Positions 36,992 to 46,134 of a DNA stretch of 64,000 bases are shown here, piece by piece. The notes under the pieces were generated by a model. It was not told the DNA's origin. It searched no databases and saw only the letters and a program-made list of their open reading frames with translations. Each line of letters begins with the position of its first letter. Position 1 is the first letter of the stretch. The translations under genes were made by a program, and so were the position numbers. Source of the DNA: Amycolatopsis taiwanensis DSM 45107 (GTDB lineage: Bacteria; Actinomycetota; Actinomycetes; Mycobacteriales; Pseudonocardiaceae). The stretch covers positions 186,001-250,000 of the forward strand of contig NZ_JAFB01000013.1 in NCBI RefSeq assembly GCF_000519205.1, in the 5' to 3' direction.

Positions 36992-37421
36992 TCCAGGTTC
37001 GGCCCGCAGCAACTTCTCCACCTCCGTGACCGACGTGCCGCGTCGCGGGGCGTAGTCCTTGAATCAGGGAGACGCCGGGGCATCCCGGCGTCTCGTTTCT
37101 CACCGATGTCCCGCGTCACCGGCTCGTGGATCCGCGCGCCATCTCCATGGGTGGCCCACAGACGAGCCAGGGTCTTCGCGACGCCCTTGTACTCGGCGAG
37201 CGGGTCGTCGCCGCCTTCAAGATCCGAGCGCGACGATGGTGGTCCACCTCGTCGAGTTCCGGGTACGGTGCGCGGTCTCGAGAATGGCGTGGATTTCGTC
37301 CTTTGTAGTGGTCGTGGTGTACGTCGAATGGTCGCAAGTGCCGACCTTCCCCTTCCGTGAGCGGTGATTTTCCCGATGGGACGGAAGTCTGACCACATCC
37401 CGTCCTGGCGGAGGGCAAACC
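36992..37421. other. Intergenic region with possible gene remnant
   Basis: 430 bases. On the minus strand two frames give protein-like pieces (TKDEIHAILETAHRTRNSTRW near 37.3 kb, then PLAEYKGVAKTLARLWATHG near 37.2 kb in another frame), which could be a decayed small gene with a frameshift. No family is recognised and the case is weak. The perfect terminator hairpin 37069-37094 is inside. Confidence 0.3.
37069..37094 (+). terminator. Perfect terminator hairpin after the DUF2306 gene
   Basis: GAGACGCCGGG (37069-37079), loop GCAT, CCCGGCGTCTC (37084-37094), an 11-bp perfect stem with a tetraloop, followed by GTTTCT. Works on the plus strand. Confidence 0.75.
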
Positions 37422-38168
37422 ATGAGCCACCAGTTCCACCCGAACAAGCCCGGCCGCACGCCGTCCCGACGGCGTTTCCTCCTCGGCAGCGCGGCCGCAC
37501 TGGCCGGCGCGCCGGCACTCAACGCGGTCACCGGCGGGTTCGCCCACGCCAGCACAGGCGCGATCGCCGAAGAAGGCGACCCGGGCCCAGCCACACCGCG
37601 GGAAGCGTTGCGGTTGCTGGAAGAGGGCAACGAGCGATGGGTGCGTGGCCGACTGGTCCATCCCCACCAGACGGTGGCCCGGCGAATAGCCGTGGCGCCA
37701 GAGCAACATCCGTTCGCCACTGTTTTCTCCTGCATCGACTCACGCGTGCCGCCGGAGATCGTCTTCGACCGGGGCGTCGGTGATCTGTTCGTCATCCGCA
37801 CGGCGGCGCAGACCTTGGACGGACTCGTCCAAGGCGCCGTGGAGTACGGCGAGGAAGAGGCCACGACGCCGCTGGTCGTGGTGATGGGTCATCAGCGTTG
37901 CGGTGCGGTGACGCTCGCCGTGCAGGTACTGAACACCGGGGAGCCGGTTCCAGACCATCTTGTGGACGTCGTGAGGGCGTTGACGCCCGCCTACGAGGCA
38001 GCCAAGCCACTGCCCGGCGATCAGATCGACAACACCATCCGTGCGCAGATCCGCTTGACGGTGAGGCAACTGCGGGGAGACCCGATTGTCGACGCCGTTC
38101 ACAGCAACGTGATCGGCGCCTACTACTCCCTCGACACCGGCTGTGTGGATTTCACCGTCGTGCCCTGA
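37422..38168 (+). CDS. Beta-class carbonic anhydrase with Tat signal
   Basis: 248 residues. The N-terminus has the twin-arginine motif SRRRFLLGSAA and an Ala-rich h-region ending near AHAST (residue 44), so export in folded form is predicted. Zinc ligands and dyad of the beta class are all present: Cys104-x-Asp106-x-Arg108 (SCIDSR) and His157-x2-Cys160 (GHQRCG). It hydrates CO2 to bicarbonate outside the membrane, perhaps in pH homeostasis. Stands alone; SD not obvious beyond GGAGGG at 37410-37415. Confidence 0.92.
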   Translation: MSHQFHPNKPGRTPSRRRFLLGSAAALAGAPALNAVTGGFAHASTGAIAEEGDPGPATPREALRLLEEGNERWVRGRLVHPHQTVARRIAVAPEQHPFATVFSCIDSRVPPEIVFDRGVGDLFVIRTAAQTLDGLVQGAVEYGEEEATTPLVVVMGHQRCGAVTLAVQVLNTGEPVPDHLVDVVRALTPAYEAAKPLPGDQIDNTIRAQIRLTVRQLRGDPIVDAVHSNVIGAYYSLDTGCVDFTVVP

Positions 38169-38213
38169 GGCCGGCCCTCCGTCGATTTGGGCGGGCGGAC
38201 CATCGATCGTCGG

Positions 38214-38768
38214 TCACGCTTTCTCGAGAGAGCGGAACTGGAGAATGTACGGCCCCATCCAGCCCGCGCGAACCAACTGCGGCTCTCCGGCGCAGTTCGG
38301 CAACGGGTAGAAGTAGTAGGAGTAGTTCCGGGCGTTGTATACCGCTTGGAAACCGGGATCCTCCGGCGGCAGCGTGTGGCAGACGCCGAACTCGCTGTTG
38401 CCGTCGTTGGGCGCGGGAAGATCGAACCGCGCCGAGTGGCCCGGCACGCCGCGATATGCGCAGAGTCTGGTCGGTTCGCAGGGGAGTCCGTGCGTGACCT
38501 CGGGCCCGACGGAAATCAGTTCGACACTGGTGATCGGCCGACGACCAGGCTTCGCGAACAATGTGTCCCTGAAGATCAGCACGGCAATCGCGAGCATCAA
38601 CAGACCACCGGTGGTCGGCAACAGCCACGACTTCCAGCGGGCCTCGGCCTTTGCGGGCTCGTTGACGGTCACCTGCCCGATGTAGCCGCTTTGCACGACG
38701 TTCTGGGACCAGCCGTTGTGACTGTTTCGAACCGATCCGAGTCCGGTCGAATCGTGGTCGGCAACCAT
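38214..38768 (-). CDS. Hypothetical single-pass membrane protein
   Basis: 184 residues from ATG 38768, preceded by GGGGGGATG. The cytoplasmic N-terminus has a polar Gly/Val/Asn pattern (NVVQSGYIGQVTV) of the short beta-repeat type found ahead of membrane helices in many actinobacterial proteins of unknown role. One helix lies at about 48-66 (SWLLPTTGGLLMLAIAVLIF), followed by an external domain of about 115 residues with four cysteines (PCEPTRLC, GVC, NCAG) that could form two disulfides. No family recognised. GC content is lower than in the neighbours. Confidence 0.65.
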   Translation of the reverse strand: MVADHDSTGLGSVRNSHNGWSQNVVQSGYIGQVTVNEPAKAEARWKSWLLPTTGGLLMLAIAVLIFRDTLFAKPGRRPITSVELISVGPEVTHGLPCEPTRLCAYRGVPGHSARFDLPAPNDGNSEFGVCHTLPPEDPGFQAVYNARNYSYYFYPLPNCAGEPQLVRAGWMGPYILQFRSLEKA

Positions 38769-39102
38769 GCATCCCCCCGGAGCACTGTGCGTCTCTGCTG
38801 AGCGGTACCGGAAGCCCTGCCATCCGGGCCGGCCTGCAAAGCCGGTCTCGACAGCCTTCCGGCCTGTGGAGCATCGTCATGGAAGGTTATCAATAAATCA
38901 CTTATTGTGTTCACTCCAGTCCGTCGGGTCGCCACGCGAGGCCCCGAGCCGGACCCGGTGCGGACCGGTCAACCGACGCACGCCGGACCGGGAACAGCCT
39001 GCGAAATGGATATCCTCGCGCAGGTTGCGGTTTGCCGGTGGCCAGGCGTGCGTCGGCTTTGAAGGCAGCTTCGGCAAGGCTGCTTGGGTGTGGAACCGGT
39101 TC
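38769..39102. other. Intergenic region with AT-rich palindrome
   Basis: 334 bases with no convincing gene. CAATAA (38891-38896) and TTATTG (38902-38907) form a perfect 6-bp inverted repeat in an AT-rich patch, about 120 bases upstream of the minus-strand membrane protein gene; it is a candidate promoter/operator for that gene. Confidence 0.45.
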
Positions 39103-39450
39103 CTAGTGCTGCGTCGACTTGTCGACGACCGGGGCGATGTGCAGCGGTCCGACGTCGAACGTTATCCCAAGCAAGCCGACAGCAAGGAGCACAACCAGGA
39201 GCACGGCAGCGATCAGAGCGATCGCGCGTCCGGTATTGGCCGAACTAGTCACGATTCGACTGGCGAAAGCCAACACATCCTGCCGCTCGTCGTGCCGCTC
39301 ATCTTGCAGCCGCAGGCCCCTTCGGCTGCGTTGAGTGTGGCCGGCGATCACTTTGGGTAGTGAACGGGCGGTTTTGCGCCGCCCGCCGTATTGCGAGGAC
39401 TCATCGTCGTCTCGTGCTGGAACGGGCTCCCGATCAGGCCTTATCGTCAT
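39103..39450 (-). CDS. Small membrane protein
   Basis: 115 residues from ATG 39450, preceded by a strong site GGAGGAACAGTT. A charged, Arg-rich cytoplasmic part of about 75 residues (DREPVPARDDDESSQYGGRR) is followed by one hydrophobic helix (IALIAAVLLVVLLAVGLLG) and a short external tail. No family is recognised. Codon use is somewhat less GC-biased than that of the core genes. Confidence 0.6.
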   Translation of the reverse strand: MTIRPDREPVPARDDDESSQYGGRRKTARSLPKVIAGHTQRSRRGLRLQDERHDERQDVLAFASRIVTSSANTGRAIALIAAVLLVVLLAVGLLGITFDVGPLHIAPVVDKSTQH

Positions 39451-39998
39451 AACTGTTCCTCCGGTGGTTCGCGACGGCTACAACCGAACAGCGAGTGACC
39501 TTGCTGAACTTCGGCTGTAGTGAGGTGAAACCAGGCCGGAGGGCGGGCCGGTGCTCCATAGCGTTCGCTTGGATCAGCCGGTCGATGGGCATGAGAGCGT
39601 TGGCGCGCTCCGTGTGCCCGACGGGCGGCCCCCGTTGTCGGGGCCGCCCGTCCCGTCCGACGGCCTGGTCTCCCCGCAGAATATTGCCCCGACCAGCCTG
39701 GGAGCAGAGGTCGACGATCGCCTAGCGACAACCGGCGGGTGCGCCACGGTAAAAGGGTGCGGGAGTTCGGTCTAACCGATCGCGCCTGCCAATTCGGTGG
39801 TTCGGGCCGGCCCCGGAGAGCCCATCTCGCCGACCTCTACCACCGCTCGCCGCCGCCGTGCAACGACTAGCGGACCGTATCGCGATCGATCGCGGGGGAT
39901 GACTGTCGACCGCCATAGCGCCGGGGAGGGCTCTTAGTAAGGTGGTCACCAGCGGTAGGTCCGGCCGGGAGTGTTTCGCCGGATCGGGGGAGGGGGTT
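39451..39998. other. Intergenic region upstream of the two-component system
   Basis: 548 bases without a supported gene. It contains the strong hairpin 39620-39652 and the promoter region of the response regulator. Frames open on both strands have no ribosome sites or family features. The hairpin is 170 bases upstream of nothing obvious on either strand, so a small RNA ending there is possible. Confidence 0.4.
39620..39652 (+). terminator. Perfect 13-bp hairpin, orphan terminator
   Basis: GACGGGCGGCCCC (39620-39632) pairs with GGGGCCGCCCGTC (39640-39652) across a 7-base loop. No gene ends nearby on the plus strand, which makes it a candidate 3' end of an unannotated RNA, or a terminator protecting the downstream operon from read-through. 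Confidence 0.55.
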
Positions 39999-40682
39999 GT
40001 GTCTCGATTACTGCTGGTAGAGGACGACATCGCGTTGTCGGAGGCCTTGTCACTCGCGCTCAAGGGGCTGGGGCACGAGGTTACGGCGGCCGGCACGGGT
40101 GAGGCGGCACTGGCGGCGTTGGGCGGTGACGGCGCCGGGATTGATCTGGTGCTGATGGACGTGATGTTGCCCGGGATCGACGGGTTCGAGGTATGCCGCA
40201 GGATCCGGGCCGGCAGCACGGTGCCGGTGATCCTGCTGACCGCACGTGGCGACCCGGTGGACATGGTCGTCGGGCTGGAGGGCGGCGCCGACGATTACGT
40301 GGTGAAGCCGGTCGAGCCCAGGGTGATCGACGCCCGGATCAAGGCGATCCTGCGCCGGACGGCCGCGACGTCGCGCGACTCCGCGGTCCGGATCGGGCAC
40401 CTGTCCGTCGACCCCGACGCGATGACCGTGATCGCCGACGGTGAGGAACTGCACCTCACCGCCACTGAAATGCGCCTCCTGCTGGAATTCCTCGACCACC
40501 CGGGGTACGTGCTGACCAGGCAGGTGCTGCTCAAACGCGTGTGGGGCTACGGCCATGTCGGGGACTCGAGGCTCGTGGACGCCGCGGTGGCCAGGCTGCG
40601 CGCGAAAATCGAGAGAGACCCCGCCAACCCGTCCTTGCTGCTCACCGTCAGGGGGCTCGGCTACCGCCTGGTCAAGCCGTGA
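39999..40682 (+). CDS. OmpR/PhoB-family response regulator
   Basis: 227 residues from GTG 39999, which follows GGGGGAGGGGG. Receiver domain: acidic pocket Glu8-Asp9-Asp10, phospho-acceptor Asp54 (VLMDVMLPGIDG), Thr in LLTARGD and Lys in YVVKPVEP. The C-terminal winged helix ends in LLTVRGLGYRLVKP. Followed immediately by its histidine kinase. The domain spacing and kinase partner resemble CseB/MtrA-type envelope-stress regulators, but target genes are not evident. Confidence 0.93.
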   Translation: MSRLLLVEDDIALSEALSLALKGLGHEVTAAGTGEAALAALGGDGAGIDLVLMDVMLPGIDGFEVCRRIRAGSTVPVILLTARGDPVDMVVGLEGGADDYVVKPVEPRVIDARIKAILRRTAATSRDSAVRIGHLSVDPDAMTVIADGEELHLTATEMRLLLEFLDHPGYVLTRQVLLKRVWGYGHVGDSRLVDAAVARLRAKIERDPANPSLLLTVRGLGYRLVKP

Positions 40683-40690
40683 GAGGGTGG

Positions 40691-42115
40691 ATGCCCTTAC
40701 CCTACTTCGGCCTGCGGGCCCGGATCTCCCTCGCCGTGATGCTCGCGACGCTGCTCGCGACCGTGTCGATGGCCTTCGCCGCCTATCGGCTACAGGCCGA
40801 CGAAACGCGAAACCGCTTCGAGTTGGCGGCGCGCACGAGCTTCGAATCGGACCTCAAGCAGGCGTTGTACCAGATCCAGTATGGGCCGGTGACCGATCCG
40901 GCCACCGCGTTGACCGCCTACATGACGCGTGAACAGGGCATCTCGTGGGCCCTGCTGGATTTCACCTCCGGCGGCCGGCCACCCGACCTGTGGGAAGGCG
41001 GGTACCGAGTCGATGCCGTCGTCCGGAGGGACGACACACCGCCGGTGACCCTGCCCGAGGAACTGGTGGACTATGCGCGGAGGAGCTATCCGGAACCGGT
41101 CGGCAAGCTGGATGTCGACGGCTACCTGGTCTACTTCGGAGCGGCGACCGATTCCCTGGTCCTCGTCGAGTTCTACAACATGGGCGGCCTGAACGCCGAG
41201 CTGGCGAAACTCCGGTGGAGCCTGGCGGCGATCGCGCTCGTGGTCTCGACGGCCGGGGTGGCGACCGCGCTGTTCGCCGCGAAACGGATCCAGCGTCCGG
41301 TGCACGCGGTGGCGACGGCGGCGCGGCTGCTGGGCGAGGGCGAGCTCAGCACGCGGGTGCCGGTCCGGGGACGGGACGAGCTGGCGGATCTCGCCGTGTC
41401 GTTCAACGCCATGGCCGGTCAGGTCGGCCACTCGATCTCCGAGCTGCAGGCCAAGGACCGGCAGCAACGACGTTTCATCGACGACGTGGCGCACGACCTG
41501 CGTACCCCGATCGCGGCCATGGTCGCCGTCGTGGACAGTCTCGACACCGCCGACGCCGAGGTGCGGTCCCGGTCGGCGCGGCTGCTCACGGCCCAGACCC
41601 GCCGGCTGGCCAGGCTGGTCGAAGATCTCCTGGAGATGTCCCGATTCGACGCGGGCGTCGCCGATTTCCGGACCGAGCCGGTGGATCTGGCCGCTCTGGT
41701 GACCGACGCGCTCGAGCTCAGCGCCCCGAGCGCGGACGTCGAGTTGCGGGTTCACGGTGATGTCACGCTGACCGGCGATCCACGCCGGCTGCACACCGTT
41801 GCCCGCAACCTGCTGATCAATGCGATCGGCCACGGCGCGGAGCCGATCACCGTGACCATCGACGGGTCCCGGCCGGAATCGGTGACCTTGCGCGTCGCCG
41901 ATTCCGGGCCGGGGATTCCCGACGAACTGCTGCCCTTGCTGTTCGACCGTTTCGTGCGCGGTGACCGTGCGCGGCAGGCGACCGAGGGCAGCGGGCTCGG
42001 GCTGGCCATCGCTGACCAGAACGCTCGCCTGCACGGAGCCAAGATCGTCGCGGCCAACGACGGCGGGGCCGTTTTCACGGTCACGGTGCCGCGCGGTGTC
42101 ACGACGACTGGTTGA
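40691..42115 (+). CDS. Sensor histidine kinase
   Basis: 474 residues from ATG 40691 (GAGAGG just upstream); GTG 40679, which overlaps the regulator stop as GTGA, is an alternative. Two membrane helices (about 10-32 and 176-195) bracket a 140-residue extracytoplasmic sensor. HAMP follows (RPVHAVATAARLL), then the H-box FIDDVAHDLRTPIAAM with His268, N-box NLLINAIGHGAEP and G-boxes DSGPGIPDELL and EGSGLGLAI. Forms a two-component pair with the preceding regulator. Its last 17 bases overlap the convergent GT-C gene. Confidence 0.93.
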   Translation: MPLPYFGLRARISLAVMLATLLATVSMAFAAYRLQADETRNRFELAARTSFESDLKQALYQIQYGPVTDPATALTAYMTREQGISWALLDFTSGGRPPDLWEGGYRVDAVVRRDDTPPVTLPEELVDYARRSYPEPVGKLDVDGYLVYFGAATDSLVLVEFYNMGGLNAELAKLRWSLAAIALVVSTAGVATALFAAKRIQRPVHAVATAARLLGEGELSTRVPVRGRDELADLAVSFNAMAGQVGHSISELQAKDRQQRRFIDDVAHDLRTPIAAMVAVVDSLDTADAEVRSRSARLLTAQTRRLARLVEDLLEMSRFDAGVADFRTEPVDLAALVTDALELSAPSADVELRVHGDVTLTGDPRRLHTVARNLLINAIGHGAEPITVTIDGSRPESVTLRVADSGPGIPDELLPLLFDRFVRGDRARQATEGSGLGLAIADQNARLHGAKIVAANDGGAVFTVTVPRGVTTTG

Positions 42116-43832
42116 TGTTCGTCTGGCCGGGCCGCAGGGTGTCCCCGCAGTGCCTTCTCGGCCAGGTGTCCAGCCGGTGTTCCATGTCCCGCACGGTCGC
42201 GTCGGCGTAGGACCTGGCCGCCTGGAGCTTCTCCAGGCTGGCTACCGCGTCCTTGCGTACCCAGTCGCCGTCGCCGACCGGTGAGCCGTCGTCGACGTAG
42301 CGGAATATCGGGGTGTAGTCCGTGGCCAGCCGGGAATCCCGGGCAATCCCGTTGCCCGGCCCCCACGGGCCCCGGGAATGGATGAACGTGGGTTTGACGT
42401 CGTTGAAGACGTAGTCCCGCAAGCCGGCCATGTCGTGGTCGTGGTAGAAGTCCGCGATCTTCGCGTCCACCAGACCGGCCATGTCCACAATGTTCAGCCT
42501 GCTGGTCATGGACGATCCACCGAGATCGGGTTCGAGCAGCGAGGCCTGGTCCAGTCCGAGGATATCCGCGTACTGGTTGAAGACTCGTCCGAACCGGTCG
42601 GCGATGTAGCACATCGGAATGGTCGGCTTGGCACGGAAATCCCGGACCGTGCCGGCGAACACGGCCAGGGACGGGATCATCGCGACCACCAGCGCCAGCG
42701 GCACCAGGACGCGGACCCGGCCACGGGTACGGCGCACGACTTCCGCGGTGGCCAGCCCGCCGATGAGGGTGGCCAGCACCCAGACCGGGGTGGCGAACCG
42801 GTACTGCCCCATCCAGTCGCGCTCCAGCACGGCGTAGGCGACGACGCCAAGGCCCAGCGGCACCATCAGCGTGATCAAGCCCGCACGCAGCGCCGACGCC
42901 CGGGCCAGCGCTATCCCGACGATCAGCACCAGGACGAGCACGGCGAGCGCTCCGGCATAACCCACGAGATCCCCGGTACGGGCAAGGGTCGACACCCCGG
43001 GGAAATGCTGGCCCTTCGCGACCGCGGTGTTCGGCACCAGGCGATCGAATTCGAAAAAGCGCCACGTGAGGTAGGAACCGTACGGGACGGCGAAACCGAC
43101 CAGCGACAGCGCCGCGTACCCGACGCTCGACTTCAGCGTGGATCGACGGAGCTGGCAGAGCACCACCAGGGCATACGTGGCGGCATAGATCGCGCCGTCC
43201 GGCCTGGTCAGCGCGGCGACCGCGGCCAGCACCCCGGCGAGCAACGCCACCCTGGCCGAGTGCAGCCGGCCGTCCATCACGGCGCGGAACAGCAGCGCGG
43301 CAAGGCAGGTCACGGCGAACGCGAAAAGGGAGTTCTCCAGGCCGGAGAAACACCAGATCACAAAGGACGGAATCGCGGCGAGAACCGCGCCGATGCCCAG
43401 CGTCACCAGCCACGGGCGGCGAGTCGTCTTACGTACCGCCAGGTAGCAGGCGGTGAGGATACCGGCGCAGAAAAGCAGGCCGAGCAGCTTGGGAAAGAGG
43501 ACGTAGTCCGGAATACCGAACAGCGTGCCGCGGTCGAACAGGCCGAGGAGGCGGCCGATGGCCAGCAGCATTGTCCAGGTGGGGTTCGAGAACCCCTCGA
43601 CCGGTTCGGCACCTGGTTGCACCACCGGGCCGAGCCCCTCGGAAATGCTGCGCGCGTAGGAGAACGTGATCGCGGAGTCGTCGACCATCCAGCTGCCATA
43701 CGCCCAGGCATGCGCGCCGATCAGGGCGGTGCCGCCGATCACCGCGGCCGGTCCGGAGAAGCCTCCCCGTCTCCGGCGATTCGGCGTTTCAACCGAACCG
43801 AGGGCAGGTTCCGTCGTTACAGTCGCTGTCAT
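42099..43832 (-). CDS. GT-C membrane glycosyltransferase, AftB-like
   Basis: 577 residues. After the first helix comes MVDDSAITFSYARSISEGLG with Asp51-Asp52, and EPVEGFSNPTWTMLLA, matching in layout the DD loop and the following TSxxW segment of AftB (Rv3805c). Ten or so further helices and a C-terminal periplasmic part with a conserved-looking SRLNIVDMAGLVD. It could be the true AftB or another decaprenyl-phosphate-sugar-dependent transferase, for example of protein or lipoglycan. Located alone after the two-component system and convergent with it; overlap of 17 bases. Confidence 0.68.
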   Translation of the reverse strand: MTATVTTEPALGSVETPNRRRRGGFSGPAAVIGGTALIGAHAWAYGSWMVDDSAITFSYARSISEGLGPVVQPGAEPVEGFSNPTWTMLLAIGRLLGLFDRGTLFGIPDYVLFPKLLGLLFCAGILTACYLAVRKTTRRPWLVTLGIGAVLAAIPSFVIWCFSGLENSLFAFAVTCLAALLFRAVMDGRLHSARVALLAGVLAAVAALTRPDGAIYAATYALVVLCQLRRSTLKSSVGYAALSLVGFAVPYGSYLTWRFFEFDRLVPNTAVAKGQHFPGVSTLARTGDLVGYAGALAVLVLVLIVGIALARASALRAGLITLMVPLGLGVVAYAVLERDWMGQYRFATPVWVLATLIGGLATAEVVRRTRGRVRVLVPLALVVAMIPSLAVFAGTVRDFRAKPTIPMCYIADRFGRVFNQYADILGLDQASLLEPDLGGSSMTSRLNIVDMAGLVDAKIADFYHDHDMAGLRDYVFNDVKPTFIHSRGPWGPGNGIARDSRLATDYTPIFRYVDDGSPVGDGDWVRKDAVASLEKLQAARSYADATVRDMEHRLDTWPRRHCGDTLRPGQTNINQSS

Positions 43833-44018
43833 AACCCCATCACTTGCCAGAAGCGGGACCCCAGGGCCGAGACCCCTCGGCCCCAGCCCGCCAAGCCAAC
43901 CGGGGTTATGTGACGGTTATGTGACGGTTTCTCCCTTGTCTCGTGACAAAACGGGCGCTGCCCTTGATTCCGACCCGTCCTGGGCCCGACGGCGCTGCTC
44001 GGGGTGCTGTCCGGAGCC

Positions 44019-45209
44019 CTACCGGTGGTCCCAGTCCCGTGGTGACCGCCAGCGGAGCAGGACGCCGTGGCCGGGCAGCAGCCACGATCGCACGTCGAGG
44101 TCGGGCAGGTCCTTGGCCTTGACCCACCGTGCCATGGCGGTGTTCGAGCGGAAGGTGAACGAGTCGATGTAGAACTCGAACTCGTTCGTTCCGCCCATGC
44201 CGAGTTCGGCCACGTCGAACGTGATCCGATCGACGTAGCAAGGATACGGCGCCTGCCAGTAGCAGCCGCCGTCGTCGATGCGCTGGAGCGCGGTCACCCG
44301 CGTCGCGAGCTGCTCGATCGCCCGCACCGTGTGGTGATCGTCGGCGATGTCGTTCAGGTCGCACTCGAACATTCGCAGGTCAGCGAGGTGATCGTGGGCG
44401 TTCAGCTTGGCCAGCGGCCCGATGTCCTCCCGGAAGAAGGACAGGTACTCGGCCCAGCGGTGCGATTTAACCTCGCGCAGCACGAGCTTGTGCGAGGGCG
44501 CGCGGTGCCGGTGGCCGCCGTGGTCGAGGTACTCGATCCCGAGCCGGACCGAGGTCGCCATGTCGTCGACGGAGTCCTGGAAGAGCGAGCCGTCCGGAAC
44601 GAACCACAGTTCGAACAGCGGCAGCCGGCAGCCGGCCACGATCGAGTCGCGCAGTAGCGCGTTGCACGTGGCGAAGACGATGAACCGGTCGGCCCGCACG
44701 TGCTCCTTGAAGCGGTAGGCCACCGACGTGGTGAGGTGGTAGAGCTTGTGGTCCACCGCGCTCAGTTCCAGGTTCACCTCGGTCCGGGTGCTGATCGTCA
44801 GGTCCCCGCCGAGCGGCACGATCCCTTCGCCGCCGAGCACGCCGGTCGCGACGTCCCGGTTCGCCTCGTTCTCGCCGTAGATCGAGTCCAAAAAGGTCCT
44901 CATGACCTGCTGGGGGAGCTGCGCGGCCTGGATGCGCGGTCCGGACAACCGGGCCAGTTCGGCGGTCAGCCAGTGGCGGACGAAGAATTCGTAGCCGCCG
45001 AGCACCACGCCGGTCAACAGCGGGACCGGGAAGGCCAGCTCCAACAGGCGGTGCAGGGTTGCCTGCCAGCCAGGGGCGGGCTGCCAGAACGCGACGGCGA
45101 GCAGCGCGCCGGTACCGAGCGCGAACAGGGCCAGCACGCCCTGCCGGACGCGACGCCGCGATTTCGGATGGGGTGATTGGCCATCAGGCTGCCCGCGTTG
45201 CCCCAGCAT
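44019..45209 (-). CDS. Hypothetical membrane-anchored protein
   Basis: 396 residues. A basic N-terminus (KSRRRVRQG) and two close membrane helices (about 27-42 and 56-76) are followed by a 300-residue soluble domain, which then faces the cytoplasm. That part includes MRTFLDSIYGENEANRD and TNEFEFYIDSFTFRSNTAMARW. No nucleotide-binding or catalytic motif is visible and no family is recognised. It precedes the GT-C gene on the same strand with a 186-base gap. Confidence 0.7.
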   Translation of the reverse strand: MLGQRGQPDGQSPHPKSRRRVRQGVLALFALGTGALLAVAFWQPAPGWQATLHRLLELAFPVPLLTGVVLGGYEFFVRHWLTAELARLSGPRIQAAQLPQQVMRTFLDSIYGENEANRDVATGVLGGEGIVPLGGDLTISTRTEVNLELSAVDHKLYHLTTSVAYRFKEHVRADRFIVFATCNALLRDSIVAGCRLPLFELWFVPDGSLFQDSVDDMATSVRLGIEYLDHGGHRHRAPSHKLVLREVKSHRWAEYLSFFREDIGPLAKLNAHDHLADLRMFECDLNDIADDHHTVRAIEQLATRVTALQRIDDGGCYWQAPYPCYVDRITFDVAELGMGGTNEFEFYIDSFTFRSNTAMARWVKAKDLPDLDVRSWLLPGHGVLLRWRSPRDWDHR

Positions 45210-45282
45210 CAGCTGCCTCCCCGACTTGACTGCCCATGATCTATGGAGGGGAGGAGCAACTGGTAGGTCCGTTTGGCTTAAA

Positions 45283-46056
45283 TCAGCGCTGCACCCAGTC
45301 CGGTTCCAAATCGGACAGATAGGTCGCCAGGTCGGCCCGGGACTCCGCGGGCGTGCCGACCTGGGCTGCCATGTCGTTGTACAGGCCCAGCAGATGTGTC
45401 GTCATCACGTCGCGTGCGCCACCCTCGTCGCGCCGCTTGAGAAACCGCGCCACCTGGCTGTGTTCAGTGGCCGAGCGGTTGTGCACCTCGGCGCTGCCGT
45501 AGCTGTTGCGCCGGAACGGGCGCAACCGCATCACCAGCGACCGGTGCAGTTGGTCAAGCAGTTGGTTGTGGCTGGCCTTGATGACGGCGGCGTGAAACGC
45601 CTCGTCGCTGCGCAGCAACTCGTCCTTGTCGTCGATCGGGACGTGCTGGTGCGCCTTGGCGAGCTTGGCGATGTCGTCGAGTTCGCCGGACGTGGCACGC
45701 ACCGCGGCCATACTCGCCGCGGTGCCCTCCAGCGCGATCCGCACTTCCATCAGGTCGAGATCGCTGATGCCCTGGTCGAAGATCAGCGCATCCTCACGCC
45801 CGGAGACGTTCGTCGAGCGGACGTACCAGCCGCGGCCCCGCAGGACCTCGACGATTCCCTGGAGTTGGAGCCGTTGGAGCGCGGTGCGCAGTGAACTGCG
45901 GGCCACCGCCAGCCTCTGGGCGAGTTCGGGCTCGGTGGGCAGTCGGTCGCCGGCCTTGAACCGCCCGCTCGCGATGAGTGACCGAAGCTTCTCCTCGATC
46001 AGCTCTGGCAGCGGCTTGCGGGTGTCCGGAGAGAGCGCCCAGCTCTCGTCATCCAT
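45283..46056 (-). CDS. GntR/FadR-family regulator (FCD domain)
   Basis: 257 residues from ATG 46056, preceded by GAGGCGAAG; ATG 46068 is in frame. The winged helix is residues 10-75 (LIEEKLRSLIASGRFKAGDRL, EPELAQRLAVARSSLRTALQRL). The FCD domain has the metal-binding pattern of Asp (EVRIALEG region), HAAVIKASHN and EHSQVARFLKRRD histidines. Such regulators respond to organic acids. A perfect inverted repeat lies upstream between it and the small membrane ORF, which it probably controls together with the HExxH genes. Confidence 0.88.
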   Translation of the reverse strand: MDDESWALSPDTRKPLPELIEEKLRSLIASGRFKAGDRLPTEPELAQRLAVARSSLRTALQRLQLQGIVEVLRGRGWYVRSTNVSGREDALIFDQGISDLDLMEVRIALEGTAASMAAVRATSGELDDIAKLAKAHQHVPIDDKDELLRSDEAFHAAVIKASHNQLLDQLHRSLVMRLRPFRRNSYGSAEVHNRSATEHSQVARFLKRRDEGGARDVMTTHLLGLYNDMAAQVGTPAESRADLATYLSDLEPDWVQR

Positions 46057-46134
46057 TCTTCGCCTCATCGAGTGCTCGCTTTAGCGGTGTCTGAGCATCA
46101 CCAGATTCTAGGCAGCACAGAGACTCAGGTGCAA

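Noticed and set aside
39722-40264. 180-codon minus-strand frame over the response regulator start
   Set aside because: It overlaps the clearly coding receiver domain on the opposite strand and is Ser/Thr/Arg-rich low-complexity sequence.
42099-43832. Firm assignment of this gene as aftB
   Set aside because: The DD loop is shared by several GT-C families and another AftB-like gene is at 12.4 kb; sequence reading alone cannot separate them.
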